64,000 bases of DNA from Okapia johnstoni (lineage: Eukaryota > Chordata > Mammalia > Artiodactyla > Giraffidae): NCBI GenBank assembly GCA_024291935.2, contig CM044306.1:6468501-6532500 (forward strand). Reading direction: 5' to 3'. The notes under the pieces are model-generated. The model saw only the letters and a list, made by a program, of their open reading frames with translations. It was not told where the DNA came from and ran no database searches. Within the stretch, counting starts at the first letter, position 1; each line of letters opens with the position of its first letter. The position numbers and the translations under genes are program-made. Shown one piece after another: positions 24,501 through 43,823 of this stretch.

Positions 24501-25789
24501 CAGGGGCGATTAGCAAGGCCTGGTTTCTATCAAATGCCTCTCAGCTGGGGCTGGACCTTACAGAGGCCCTGTGTGTGCCGGGCTCCTGACCTTTCTCCTG
24601 TGGGAACCAGAGAGTGTGGGACCAGAGGTCTGGCCCCTGGAGCTGCAACCAGCTGGTTGTGGGGGAAATGGCTCCCTTGAACCTACTTTACTTGCCGAGA
24701 GCATGAGAGAGCCCTGGGGGTGCAGGTAGAAGGAAATCCCCCGCTGACAGCAGGTCCTGACTCCCTCGAAAGTGAGGGACCTGGGGAGGCAGAGATGGGC
24801 ATCTCTTTGGCCAGAGCAGCCTGGCTCAAGGAGTGAGAAGAGAGGGGCGGGCAGGGAGATAGCCTTGCTGGGGCCAACCCTTGTCCTGGGGGCAAGGAGT
24901 TGGCTTCGGTGCCACTTGCGGGCTCAGGGGACTATGCAAGCATGGACCGGTACCCCCAGGCCCCACAGCACCTACCTAGTCCAGGGGCAGCCTGGACAGT
25001 TCTTAGCCCTGCCCCAGAGAACACGGGGTACCAGCAAACACAGCCACCTCCACCGCAGGGCCTGGAAAGGGGGGCCCCTGGAGCAGTGGTCCCCAGCTGG
25101 GAATCTGGACTCCATGGGCCTGGGAACAGACCCCTGGCCAGGCTGCAGCTCTGACCCCCACTCTGCGTGTTCCCATCAAGACCTAGGCCTTCTCTGGCCG
25201 TGGGTATCCACCCGGCCCAGCCAGGCCGCCACCGCGCACCAGCTGTTTCCCCGATCCGGGAGGGCGCCCGTCGGCTTTGTTTGTATTGAGTCAACCGGGT
25301 CTGTGCCTCCCGGATCGCCGGCACCGAGGGACAGGGAGAAGAGGAGGTGTTTGGGTGGGTGGGGGTGGGGAGAGGCTGGAGATTGCGGGGCTGGAGGGGC
25401 GATGAGGGGGCCGACAGCAGGGCGGACAGCGGCGACGCCGGCCTGGGGAGTAGGCACACGTCAGCCTAAGGTGGCAGCAGCAGCTGCGGGAAATAGGGAT
25501 GTTCCCGGGAGAGAAGGCTGGGGGTGGGGGACTGGCGGATGGAGCCCTGGGGTACAGGCCCAGGGATCTCGCTCCGGCCCTGGCTGCGGCGTCACCCTCC
25601 TGGCCAGCTGATCCCCCCAGACCCCGGCGAGCCAAGTTCTTGCAGCCGCCCCCGTCCCCCGCGCCAGCCCTGCCCAGCCCCCAGCCCGGCAGGTGGGTGG
25701 GGAGGCCGGGGCCCCGGGCGCACCTGCGTCTTGGTGGTGAGCTGGATCACCGCCTTTCGGAAGTTCAGCTTGGAGTCGGCCGACCCCAT
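6570..25789 (-). CDS. HID1: HID1 domain-containing protein (19 coding exons, complete)
   Basis: Coding exons in order of transcription: 25789-25724, 20270-20121, 19390-19220, 18651-18535, 18003-17897, 17431-17315, 15276-15054, 14860-14804, 13655-13515, 13359-13269, 13044-12893, 12793-12715, 11405-11241, 9044-8817, 8573-8467, 7919-7839, 7244-7153, 7020-6862, 6633-6570. All introns are GT-AG with matching phase; the sum is 2367 bases, 788 residues plus stop, the length I recall for human HID1. The start ATG (25789) has G at -3 and +4 and gives [12 protein letters not shown]; Gly2 fits the N-myristoylation known for this protein. The C-terminus reads [12 protein letters not shown]. From the family: a peripheral trans-Golgi/dense-core-vesicle protein of the Hid1/dymeclin group, needed for neuropeptide and hormone granule formation. 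It is mostly helical, with no membrane span evident. The donor at 19219 (GTCTGT) is weak, and the next acceptor is a tandem AAGCAG (18654-18649). Confidence 0.97.
9653..9853 (-). mobile_element. Bov-A2 type SINE with target-site duplication
   Basis: Classic Bov-A2 body on the minus strand (complement of CACTCCAGTATTCTTGCC and of GGGCTTCCCTGG). Flanking copies of TTCATCCCTGAT at 9632 and 9854, extending to about 21 bases with two mismatches, mark the target-site duplication. It lies in a HID1 intron. Confidence 0.85.
9893..10072 (-). repeat. MIR
   Basis: A nearly complete MIR on the minus strand, with core CAGATGAAGAAACTGAGGC in forward reading. It sits between younger SINEs. Confidence 0.75.
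10082..10280 (-). mobile_element. BovB LINE 3' end fragment
   Basis: Minus-strand 3' end of BovB: the CAGTCGCTCAGTC motif followed by CATGTCCATTGAGTCGGTGA. About 200 bases, truncated at the 5' side. Confidence 0.75.
10398..10525 (+). mobile_element. Partial Bov-A2 type SINE
   Basis: Contains GGCAACCCACTCCAGTATTC and GACAGAGGAGCCTGG; the tRNA-like head is missing. Confidence 0.75.
10684..10855 (-). mobile_element. BovB LINE 3' end fragment
   Basis: A second minus-strand BovB 3' fragment in the same HID1 intron, similar to the one at 10082-10280 but more diverged. Confidence 0.7.
11680..11800 (-). repeat. MIR fragment
   Basis: Forward reading CATTTTGCAGATGAGAAAAC, then TGAGGTTCAGAGAGG, is the complement of the MIR core. 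Confidence 0.65.
11836..11970 (+). mobile_element. Bov-tA type SINE
   Basis: GGGAATTCTCTGGTGGCCC head, tRNA-like middle and an A-rich tail at 11951-11970. Confidence 0.8.
12355..12575 (-). mobile_element. Bov-A2 type SINE
   Basis: Full body in a HID1 intron, ending with the CACCTGGGAAGCCC complement of the SINE start. Confidence 0.85.
14451..14772 (+). mobile_element. Bov-tA type SINE with long body and poly(A)
   Basis: ACTTCCCTGGTGGCACAGTG head, a body with the repeated GCCGGTGCACC motif, and an A15 tract ending at 14772, only about 30 bases below the HID1 exon 14804-14860. On the HID1 sense strand this is a T-rich stretch just past that exon's donor. Confidence 0.8.
15568..15705 (-). mobile_element. 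Bov-tA type SINE
   Basis: T-rich start and complement of the tRNA-like head ending at GGACTTCCCAGGAAGTCCC. Confidence 0.75.
15920..16040 (-). mobile_element. Bov-tA type SINE
   Basis: A T17 tract followed by the complement of the SINE tail and head. It is separated from the 15568 copy by about 200 bases of older sequence. Confidence 0.75.
16737..16845 (+). mobile_element. Bov-tA type SINE
   Basis: GGAAATTCCCTGGCTAGGAC head and GTTCAATCCCTGGTCGGGG middle. Confidence 0.75.
17600..17812 (-). mobile_element. Bov-A2 type SINE
   Basis: Full-length minus-strand copy between HID1 exons 17315-17431 and 17897-18003. Confidence 0.85.
19680..19888 (-). mobile_element. Bov-A2 type SINE
   Basis: Full-length minus-strand copy directly after a MIR core (CTCAGTTTCCTCATCTGTAA, 19628-19647), in the HID1 intron between exons 19220-19390 and 20121-20270. 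Confidence 0.85.
20995..21090. repeat. CA-rich degenerate repeat
   Basis: About 95 bases of ACAC and GCACAC units, in HID1 intron 1. Confidence 0.7.
21425..21680. mobile_element. Bov-A2 fragment (-) followed by Bov-tA SINE (+)
   Basis: 21425-21560 is a truncated Bov-A2 body on the minus strand; 21562-21680 is a Bov-tA copy on the plus strand with an A-rich tail. They abut and probably reflect one insertion into or beside the other. Confidence 0.7.
22098..22230 (+). mobile_element. Bov-tA type SINE
   Basis: GGGACTTCCCTGGAGATCC head and A-rich tail, in HID1 intron 1. Confidence 0.8.
22231..25500. other. 5' part of HID1 intron 1, mostly unique sequence
   Basis: About 3.3 kb of GC-rich intron without recent repeats that I recognise. 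Long reading frames on both strands here reflect GC composition and have no splice or family support. Conserved enhancers are possible but cannot be told from one sequence. Confidence 0.5.
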
Positions 25790-26100
25790 GTCGTTGGAGC
25801 CCGTTCCGGCCTGGCCCCGACTCCCGCCCGGGCCCCGGTTCAGTATCCAGCTCCAGCCCCGCGGTCCCCGCGGCTCTCGCCGGAGCCGAGCCGCGCGCCC
25901 CGCCCGCCGGCCCGGCGTCGGCCCCGCCCCGCCTGGCCCCGCCCCCGCACCTGCCGCTCCCGCGCCGCGCGTTCCGCTGGCGGTCCGGGGGTCTGGCCCG
26001 CGGATCCACCCCCAGGCCCTTCTCGGCTGGACCGGGCGCCTTCTGCGTGCGAGCGTTATCCCCCCTCGGTCTCTCCCATTTACACCCAGCGCACCCCCCC
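25790..26100 (-). promoter_or_regulatory. HID1: HID1 CpG-island promoter and 5' UTR
   Basis: Dense CpG sequence directly upstream of the HID1 start codon. A cluster of GC boxes (CCCCGCCCC, CCCCGCCCCC) lies at 25921-25950. No TATA box is seen, and no upstream ATG in the first 130 bases before the start. It fits a TATA-less CpG promoter; the exact start site is not visible. Confidence 0.75.
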
Positions 26101-26399
26101 CACCCCGGGCCCGCAACCCTCCAGCCTCCGTCCCCTGCCCCCATCCTCACCCTCGGTCCCCACGCCATCACTAGGCCCACAGTTTCAGAGCCAGTCCTCT
26201 CCAGCATCTTTCTTGTCCACCCCTCCCCGTACTCGCGTTCCGGGCATCCGCTTATTCGGTCCCCCCTTTTTCTGACCTGTCTCATCGGGCTCCGCGGCCT
26301 GGGGAGAGCGAGGGGTCCCTTCTGAGTCCCACAGTTCCTTTCTGGCCACTTGCCTTCCCCGAGAATCCTCTTAGGTTCATGCATTTCAACAGACATGTT

Positions 26400-27340
26400 T
26401 AGGGACTAGGATTTACCAACACGGTGTCACGGCCGGCGGCCGAGGAGGCTTAAGGCACAGGGTCTGCCCTTTAAGAGCAGTTAGCTAGAGCGACAAACAA
26501 GGAACAGATTAGCCATGGTTCAGCCCAGTGAGGCTACGATAGAGGCAAATTAATAATAATAATAAACAGTGACAACAACATCTCTTACACAACAAAAAAA
26601 CTACCTCTGAAGTAGGTATTATACCCACTTTACACTAGGGAAAACTGAGGCTCAAAGCAGTTAAGCTGCCCAAAGTCACACAACTGGTAAGGAACAAAGC
26701 CAAAAAAGCAAATCCAACTCTGGCCCCAAAAGAGGCCGCGTTTTTTTCAACAATATCGCCTTGCATGCTATGTCTGGAAGCTTCTAGAAATCCTAGCTGC
26801 TTCAAAAGGAGGTGACATTTAGCTTAGATTGGAATTCCAAGGGTAAAAAATGCGGGGTGCACTGTCTAGGCACAAAGACAGGGCAGGACGGGGGGGGCAG
26901 GAAGGAGGGGGACAAGGGTGTCCCCACGTCCCCAAATGAGCAGACTGGACGGGGCAGCTCTGTGTTTGCTCCTGAGGTGGGTGTTCCCTACCCTGGATGA
27001 AATCTTGGGCAGGCTCCATGGCTTTTATAATCACTTCAAGATAACAAATGAATAGTACCTTTATTTGGCATTAAAAAAAAAAATCCAGTCCACTCTACAA
27101 ATCACCCTGTCCCAGTCCAGGCCAGTGTGACATTAAAAAATCTGAATCTTATTCATTAGGGAGATGCAAACTGAAACCACAAGAGAGTGGAAGCAAGGCC
27201 CAGAAGTAGACGGAGGCTTGTTCATCCAGAGAACAGAAATAGAAATTGGGGTAAAGTGGAGAAAGTGATAAGAGAGAAAGCTTGAGCGGTGGGCCAGGGC
27301 CAGGCCATAAGGGGCTGCTCACATCCCATTAAGGAGCTTT
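26400..27340. other. Intergenic, HID1 upstream side, with MIR
   Basis: No gene seen. A (TAA)n-like stretch at 26550-26565 is followed by a reverse-oriented MIR (GGAAAACTGAGGCTCAAAGC) at about 26600-26700. Confidence 0.6.
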
Positions 27341-27349
27341 TCTTATTCT

Positions 27350-27570
27350 ATGGGCTTCCCAGGTGGTGCTAGTGGTAAAGACCCCGCCTCCCAATGCAGG
27401 ACATGGAAGAAATGCAGGTTCAATCCCTGGGTCAGGAAGATTCCCTGGCTGAGAGCATGGCAACCCACTCCAGTATTCTTGTCTGGAGAATCCCATGGAC
27501 AGAGGAGCCTGGCGGGCTACGGTCCTTAGGGCTGCAAAGAGTCAGACACGACTTAATGACTAAACAGCAA
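27350..27570 (+). mobile_element. Bov-A2 type SINE
   Basis: GGGCTTCCCAGGTGG head to GAGTCAGACACGACTTAATG end; complete. Confidence 0.85.
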
Positions 27571-27966
27571 CACCTCTGCTGCTGGCACCTTTGCCAGGAC
27601 CCCCATCACCTCCCACCTACCACAGCCTCCACTCCCACCCCCTCTAATCTATTCTCTGCGCAAGAGCCCGAGGAAATGTACAATACCACTTAAGATGCTC
27701 CCCCCGAAAACACCTCGGAGCCCATGGTTAGGGTCAGTTTTCTCTGGGTCCCACTGTGACCTCCAAGGACCTGCACCATCCTGAGCCTGCTCTCCCTCCC
27801 CGGAGCTCCCGAGGTTCCTCTCACACTGGTCTGCCTTTATTTCCTCAAAGCCTCCAAGTTCTTTCTTCCTGAGATCTGTGTACAAGTTGTTCCTTTTGAC
27901 TGAGACATCCTTCTACCCACTCTTCATGTTGCTGCCCTTCTCATGCTTCAGGGTCCTGCCTCCTTT

Positions 27967-28078
27967 CCCAGGGGCTTCACTGGTGGTCCATTGATCAAGA
28001 CTCTGCTTCCACTGCAGGGGGCGCGGGTTTGATCCCTGATCAGGATCCTCCCAGGCTGCACAGCTCAAACCCCACTGC
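27967..28078 (+). mobile_element. Bov-tA type SINE
   Basis: GGGGCTTCACTGGTGGTCC head and GGTTTGATCCCTGATCAGG middle; no clear tail. Confidence 0.7.
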
Positions 28079-28413
28079 CAAAAGAAACTCTTCCTGAGTG
28101 ATTTCTTTTCCCCAGATGTTGCTATCTCATCCCTCAGTGTGCTTCCTAAAACTTTCACCACCATGTTCAATGTTTTTGCCTTTTTCCTTGATTTATGTCT
28201 CCAACTGAAATGCAAGCTTCATGAGGGCAGGGGCCAGCTCTGTCCTGTTCTCTGTACTCCCAGCACCCAGCACAGGCCTAGGACACAGAGAACTGAGTGA
28301 AGAGAACTCCTAGGTGATCACAGAAGATGGAGCCACTTTGGTAATCCACTTCAATCGGCACATTTTCACCAACTGCTTCTCAGATTCAGTTTTTAGTTCC
28401 TTTGAGAGGATTT

Positions 28414-28632
28414 CGGGGCTTCCCAGCTGGCACTAGTGGTAAAGAACCCGCCTGCCATTGCAGGAGATGTTAAGAGATGGGGGTTCGATTCCTGGGTGGG
28501 GAAAAATCCCCTGGAGGAGGACATGGCAACTCACTCCAGTATTCTTGCCTGGAGGATCCCATGGACAGAGGAGCCTGGTGGGCTACAGTCCATAGGGTCG
28601 CAAAGAATTGGACATGACTGAAACAACTCAGC
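28414..28632 (+). mobile_element. Bov-A2 type SINE
   Basis: Complete plus-strand copy, GGGCTTCCCAGCTGGCAC to the GACATGACTGAAACAAC end. Confidence 0.85.
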
Positions 28633-28714
28633 ATGCACACATGTCTTTCAAGTGGTGAAAGTGTTCTGGAGTGGAGGTGGATAAAGAAGGAGGGTCAAGA
28701 AATATGATTCTGCC

Positions 28715-28862
28715 AATGTCTTTGTTTTATTTCAGCTGTGCCGGGTCTTAGATCTTCAATCTTCATTATGGCTGTGGGATCTAGTTCCCTGTCCATGGTT
28801 CGAACCCAGGTCCCCTGCATTGGGAGCTCGAAGTCTTAGCCATTGGACTGCAAGGGAAGTCC
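28715..28862 (-). mobile_element. tRNA-derived SINE (Bov-tA related)
   Basis: Minus-strand copy: complement of the tRNA-like head at 28845-28862 (GCAAGGGAAGTCCC) and of the B box near 28799. Confidence 0.7.
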
Positions 28863-29187
28863 CCTGCCACTGGCTTTAGAGCATTCATTTGTTCCTTTCT
28901 CAGGCACCTGCTATGTGCCAGCTGGAGTCCCTGCCCTCAAGGAGCTCTCAGCCTGCTGGAAGGTAAGTGGATTCCATGCAGGGAGCCCAGTGCTGTGTTG
29001 GGAGTCCAGACAGCCAGTTCTCTTAGGCCCACATCTCAGGCCTTGACTGCAGGCCTGAACTGACCCCTTGATTCCCCACTAGGAAGGTAAGGCCCCTGGA
29101 CTGTCTCCCCAGACCCCAACAGGGGCCCATGCCAGAAGAGGGGTAGTGATGGGCAAACAGTGGATTCTGCAGGTAAAAATGTTACAA

Positions 29188-29345
29188 TAGGGACCTCCCT
29201 GATGGTCCAGTGGCTAAGACTCCATGCTCCTAATGCAGGGATACCGGGTTCGATCCCTGGTCAGGGAACTGGATCCCACATGCCACAGCTAAAGATCCTG
29301 CATGCTGCAACTAAGACACACAACAGCCCCCCCAAAGGTGACGAT
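29188..29345 (+). mobile_element. Bov-tA type SINE
   Basis: GGGACCTCCCTGATGGTCC head, GGTTCGATCCCTGGTCAGGG middle. Confidence 0.8.
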
Positions 29346-29715
29346 AATAATGATCCTAAGAGCAAATATTGAATAGTGCTCCCCTGGCCCAATCACTGTT
29401 CTAAACCCTTGGTCTGTGTTAACTCAGGGCCCTCCAAACAACCCCACGAGCAAGTATTGAAGGAGTAAAAATGACGCCACTGGAGAACACCCCCGCAGCA
29501 GAATCTTAAAGGTCACTGCTGACGGCAGGGATTAACTGTAGGGATTTGAGGCAGACACACAGTAGCACTTCCTGAGCACAAGGACTCGTGAGACTCTAAC
29601 ATAACTCCTCTTTCAGAACAGACCGTTGTCTGGAACACACTCAGATGGTGGAGGGGGGAAGGTGGGGTGGACCCCGGATGACCCCACTCATCCAATGTAT
29701 TACTGAGCGCCTTAC

Positions 29716-30144
29716 CCCGCCAGGGGCTGACCTCAGGCCGCTGGAGGGGACAGAAGGGGTGAGATCTTTCAGTGCAACGTTAAGCCCAGCGCTGGAATGA
29801 CGGGTCTGGGGACAGGAAGGGTAGAGAGGCCTGCAGGGGTGGGAGCACCCTAGATGCGCAGCGTGTGGGGTCAGTGGATACCCCGAGGGCCCAGAGACGC
29901 GGGCTGGGAACCCGGCCCCTCCCCCAGCGTCATTCGCATAACCCGGAGCGCCGGGACCCGCCAACGTCAGCGCGGCTTGCGCATGCGCCGTCACTTCCGG
30001 TGGGCTGGGTTGGGGGGGGGGCACTCGTCCGGAGGGAGGTTCCATCAAGTCCGGATCCTAGCCACCCCGGGGATTCCGTATCTGCGCTCGGGTTCCAGGT
30101 CCAGGATCCGGGCTGCATTTCCCAGGAGCTCGGGTGCGAGCTCG
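29716..30144. promoter_or_regulatory. Orphan CpG-rich promoter-like island, possibly divergent
   Basis: A CpG-rich patch in an otherwise repeat-filled intergenic region. It holds a near-perfect palindromic NRF1 site TGCGCATGCGCC (29978-29989), a perfect ETS/GABPA site ACTTCCGGT (29993-30001) and a CRE half-site-like AACGTCAG (29963-29970). On the plus strand a consensus donor GTAAGC follows at 30145; on the minus strand GTAAGG begins at 29715. This is the pattern of a divergent promoter with two first exons, but no coding frame that I recognise starts here. HID1-AS1 is a known human antisense transcript near HID1, and a link to it is only a guess. Confidence 0.5.
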
Positions 30145-30789
30145 GTAAGCGTGCCTGGTTAGTGTGAAACTGATTCCCCCAGGGGAATCACGGTACCCAA
30201 AGCTGGGGAGGGGTGGGGGGGCGTGGCGCAGGGATATCGAAGCTGCCAAGGCTCTGACCATCAGCGCGGAGTCTTGATGCTCCTGACAAGGAACACCACG
30301 AAACAGGTCTGCCTGACCCACGGATGAGTGCTCTGAGGGTTACCAAGGGTGGGTGGCACTGGGAGTGGCCCCACTGGCCAAGGAGCCAACCAATCCAGGC
30401 AAAGGTCCCAGCACAGGCCTGGCATGTAGCAGGCACTCCACCCCAGTCACCCCAGCCTCTACTCTCTGTCCCATGCAGGCAGGACAAGGAGACTCCACCA
30501 ACCTGCTAGAGATGGTTACCCAGCTCTAGCCACCTCCCGCACCAGCCTCCTTAGATCTAGGGGCTCCAGCCTGAATCACTCCGCCCAGTGTTCAGGCAGC
30601 AACAAGAATCCAGCCTTTGTGACAGGCTTATTTATCCCTGCCAGGCAATGCTTCCGTGGCTGGGGCAAGGAGCGGGTGGTTCCAGGAAGGGAACGTATTT
30701 GGGTCATGCTGAGGATGTGGTCAGTGTGGTAAAGGTCCAAAGCTGAGTGAAGACCTACGAGCTGGATGTTTTCAAACATGGGGGTCTGC

Positions 30790-30990
30790 TAAGTCAGCGG
30801 TCCCCAACCTTTTTGGCACCCTGGGCCAGTTTCATAGAAGACAATTTATCCACCAGCCAGGATTGGCGGGGTGGGCTGTGGTTTTGGATGATTCAAGTAC
30901 ATTACATTTATTACGCACTTTATTTCTATTATTCTTACATCAGCTCCACCTAAGATCACCAGGTGTTAGATCCCAGAGGGTGAGGCGCCC
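30790..30990 (+). repeat. Old mammal-wide interspersed repeat
   Basis: GGTCCCCAACCTTTTTGGCA and the following CATTACATTTATTACGCAC belong to a repeat seen widely in mammalian genomes. I recognise the motif but do not name the family. Confidence 0.55.
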
Positions 30991-31379
30991 CTGTTCTAAG
31001 TCCTCACTGAAAGCATTCTTAACTGCAGGGGTTGGGGTGAATTTTCAGGTTGATGGGTTTGCTTTTCATTGCTAGCGTCCTCACTGCCCAGGTCCTGGCC
31101 CCCAGCCCTTTGCCCCTGCCCTCCTCTGGGGACTCCTTAAAATCCCTGGCTCCTGTGGGTACATGTCCATGGGGCTGCAGAATGAAGAACAAATGGAAGG
31201 GGATTTGGTGGTTTGGGTGTGCGGACCAGTCCTCTCTGCATCTCAGCCCCCCAAGCTGATTGTCCCTTAGACTCATTTTGTCCCCATCTCAATAAATGGC
31301 ATCACCATCACCCAGTTACTAAAGACACACATTTAAGGCATTTCTCTGATTTTTCAGTCAAGTCACCTGTATATCTTAG

Positions 31380-31760
31380 TTGTTGTTCAGTCGCTAAGTG
31401 GTGTCTGACTCTTTGAGACCCCCTGGACTGCAGCTCACCAGGCTTCCCTGACCTTCACTATCCCCTGGAGTTTGCTCAAACTCATGTCCGTTGAGTCGGT
31501 GATGCCATCCAGCCATCTTATCCTCTGTTGCCCCCTTCTCCTCCTGCCTTCCATCTTTCCCAGCATCAGAGTCTTTTCCAAAGAGTCGGGTCTTCCCATC
31601 AGGTGGCCAAAGTATTGGAGCTTCAACATTAGCCCTTCCAGTGAATACTCAGGGTTGAGTTCCTTTAGAATTGACTGGTTTGACCTCCTTGCTGTACAAG
31701 GGGTTCTTAAGTGCCTTCTCCAGCATCGCAATTCAAAAGCATCAACTTTTTGGCTCTCAG
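31380..31760 (-). mobile_element. BovB LINE 3' fragment
   Basis: About 380 bases of the BovB 3' end on the minus strand; its complement encodes the decayed C-terminal part of ORF2 ([16 protein letters not shown]). Confidence 0.85.
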
Positions 31761-31854
31761 CCTTCTTTAGCTTGAATATTTCTCATCTCACTCCATCTCC
31801 ACTGCCACCAGACCTGCCCTACATGATCACAAAAGCCTCCACACTGATCTTGCT

Positions 31855-31988
31855 CCTACTCTTTATTTTTTGTTTTTTCCTTTGGCCCCTTGGCTGGTGG
31901 GAACTTAATTCTCTGGCCAGAAATTGAACCTGTGCTCCCTGCAGTGGAAGCGTGGAGTCGTAACCACCCGACTGCCAGGGAAGTCCCA
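31855..31988 (-). mobile_element. Bov-tA type SINE
   Basis: T-rich start, complement of tRNA-like head ending at AGGGAAGTCCC. Confidence 0.8.
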
Positions 31989-32504
31989 CGTTGTTTCCAC
32001 TCTTGCTCTCCTCCAATCCATGCTCCAAAATTGCCAGTGATATTTCACAACTGAAAATGAAAAGCCTTTTATTGGGTCCCCAGGTCTTTCCCATGGCACT
32101 AACTCCAGTTCATCTCTCGTCTATCGACTCCACGCCAGCTGTCTGGGCTTGCTTCAGTTTCTAGTATATGTCCAGCTTTTTCTGTCTTAGAGTCTTTGAC
32201 CCTGTTAATTTCCTTCATAGCGCATTTATTTATCCCTACTAGAACGCATGCTGCACAAGGGCAGAAACTGACTGTTTCTCAGCCACAGGATTGTTTTTTT
32301 CTTCTTGAGTAAACTATTGTATTAAAATATACCATATTCAGAGAAGTGCATATATCATAAGTGATTTTACAAATGAACACACCTGTGTGTAACCAACACC
32401 CAGTTCAGAAAATAAAACACTCCCAGCCCCTCAGTGTTCCCCCACATGTCTCCCTAAGGCCAAATATTATCCTGATTAAATTTGTTTTGCCAATTTTGAA
32501 CTTT

Positions 32505-32925
32505 ATATAAATGGAATTATGACACCCCCCCCCAAATGGCCACATTCTAATCACCAGAATCTTTGAATATGTTACTTCACCTGGCAAAAGGTATTTTGCA
32601 GATGTGGTTAAATCAAGGATCTTAAGATGGGGAAGATCATGCTGGACACAAGGGTCTTTAAAGTCAGGTGAGTGATTCATTTTCAGTGGATTTACACATG
32701 GGCCAAGGGTGTGGGCAGCCTCTAGAAGGTGGGAGCAGCAAGGAAAGAGATGCTTCCCTGGAGCCTCCAGAAGGGAACAAAGCCTTGCAGATAACTAGAT
32801 ATTAGTCATCAAGAGCCATGTCAATCTTCTAACTTACAGGACTGTTAAGATAATAAATTCGTGTTGTTTCAAGCGACTAAATTTGGAGTAATTTGTTACA
32901 GAAACAATGGTGCCTCCTTCTTTTC
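32505..32925 (+). repeat. Ancient interspersed repeat
   Basis: ACCCCCCCCCCAAATGGCCA, GCAAAAGGTATTTTGCAGAT and ATAATAAATTCGTGTTGTTT match a common old mammalian interspersed repeat, interrupted internally. No coding content. Family not named with confidence. Confidence 0.55.
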
Positions 32926-33121
32926 CCCTACAGGTGTTGATTCTTCTAAAGAAATTCAATGCCTTATCACATGTTTATTGGGTCATTTATGAAGTGCTTG
33001 GTCAAGTCTTTTATACACTTTTCCACTGAGCTTTCTTGTGGATTTGCAGGTGTTCTTTCTCTGTTCTGGATACAAGTCCTTTGTCAGATGTATTTGCCAC
33101 ATGTATTTAGAATGGGTTATA

Positions 33122-33235
33122 CTCAGGGCTGGAGCAGGAAATGGCAACCCACTCCAGTCAGTACTCTTGCCTGGAGAATCCCAGGGACAGAGGAGCCTGG
33201 TGGGCTGCTGTCTATGGGGTCGCACAGAGCAGCAG
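33122..33235 (+). mobile_element. Partial Bov-A2 type SINE
   Basis: GGAAATGGCAACCCACTCCA and GGACAGAGGAGCCTGG; the 5' half is missing. Confidence 0.75.
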
Positions 33236-33759
33236 CATACTCAGGGTGCTTTAATAGTACCAGCTCGTGGTAGGTCCTAATAAAAAATGAGTTACATGTA
33301 TACTTGATTCTGAACATTCATTTAAGTAAAGAATACTCGGAGAGGTGGTGACACTAAATACAGTTTAAGTGGTGTAATTGGTTGTAAGATATGGATCTCA
33401 AGTAGAGGGAAAAAGGATCTTAAAGGGAAAGACCCAGAATGCGGGTAACAGTCAAAGTTCACCACTCCTAGCGTGAGGTTTCAGGCCACAGGCATTTAAA
33501 CACAATTTCCTAAAGGTAATTTTAAATTAATTTTCATTCATTCCAAGAGTGTCCATGGAAGGTAGCAGGGTCAGCCCGCTCTAGGCACTGTAAGAGCCAA
33601 TGAGAACGAGAGACAAGATCGTTGCTGTTAGGAGATCTACAAGGAGAGAGAGAGGCAACAATAGGTAAACATCATAAAACGATTTCACACATTGAGATGT
33701 AAACTGGAGTGAGACTAGAAAGGAAGGGAGGGTTGGTTCAGCAACAGCCCGACCGCCTC

Positions 33760-34301
33760 TTCGCGGAGATCCCGCCCTCGGCCACGCCTCCTGTTTTGCA
33801 TACCTCTCCTGATTGGCCAGCGACGGCTGGCTCCACCCCGCGGAGCGGCAGCTCGGGAAGAGCGGGGCGGACACCGCCAAGATGCAGCGGCGGCTCCGGG
33901 TGTCGCCGGGCGGGCCGGGGGCAGCGCTGGCGGGAGCCGGGCTGGGGGCGCCTGCCGCGGCACCGGCGCGCTCCTAGCGCCCCAGACCTGCCGGTCGGGC
34001 CGGGGGCCTCCTTGCCGCCTTCCCGCCCGCCGCCCCGCCCCTCACCCTTTGTGCAGCCGCAGCCCGGTGCGCCCCGCTCCGCAAGACCCCGGCCCGGCCA
34101 GCCCGCCGCAGCGAGCCAGCCCCGCGTGGGCGTCCGGCCGGCGGCCGATGGCGAGGGGGCGCGGCGCGGGCGGGGGCACTGCAGCCCGAGTCCGCGACGC
34201 GGGAGGCTCGGCCCGCCTCCGCCGCATTGTCCCGGGCCCCGCGCCCCGGCCCTGAGCCGCGCCGCCGCAGCGCCCGCCCGCCACCCGCCGCCTGCGGGGC
34301 C
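33760..34301 (+). promoter_or_regulatory. CDR2L: CDR2L CpG-island promoter and 5' UTR
   Basis: Very CpG-rich from about 33760 to 34480. An inverted CCAAT box (ATTGG, 33812-33816) lies about 490 bases before the start codon, with GC-box-like sequence (GGGGCGG) near 33863. No TATA box. Two ATGs lie in the probable 5' leader, at 33882 (A at -3) and 34148; both open short frames that close before the CDR2L start. Confidence 0.7.

Positions 34302-43823
<9,522 letters not shown>

Noticed and set aside
24772..25611. Open frame of 279 codons on the plus strand in HID1 intron 1.
   Set aside because: Biased composition, no recognisable domain, no splice partner; inside an intron next to a CpG island.
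25461..26396. Open frame of 311 codons on the minus strand running through HID1 exon 1.
   Set aside because: Same CpG-island effect; only the 22 codons of HID1 exon 1, which lie in a different frame, match a known protein.
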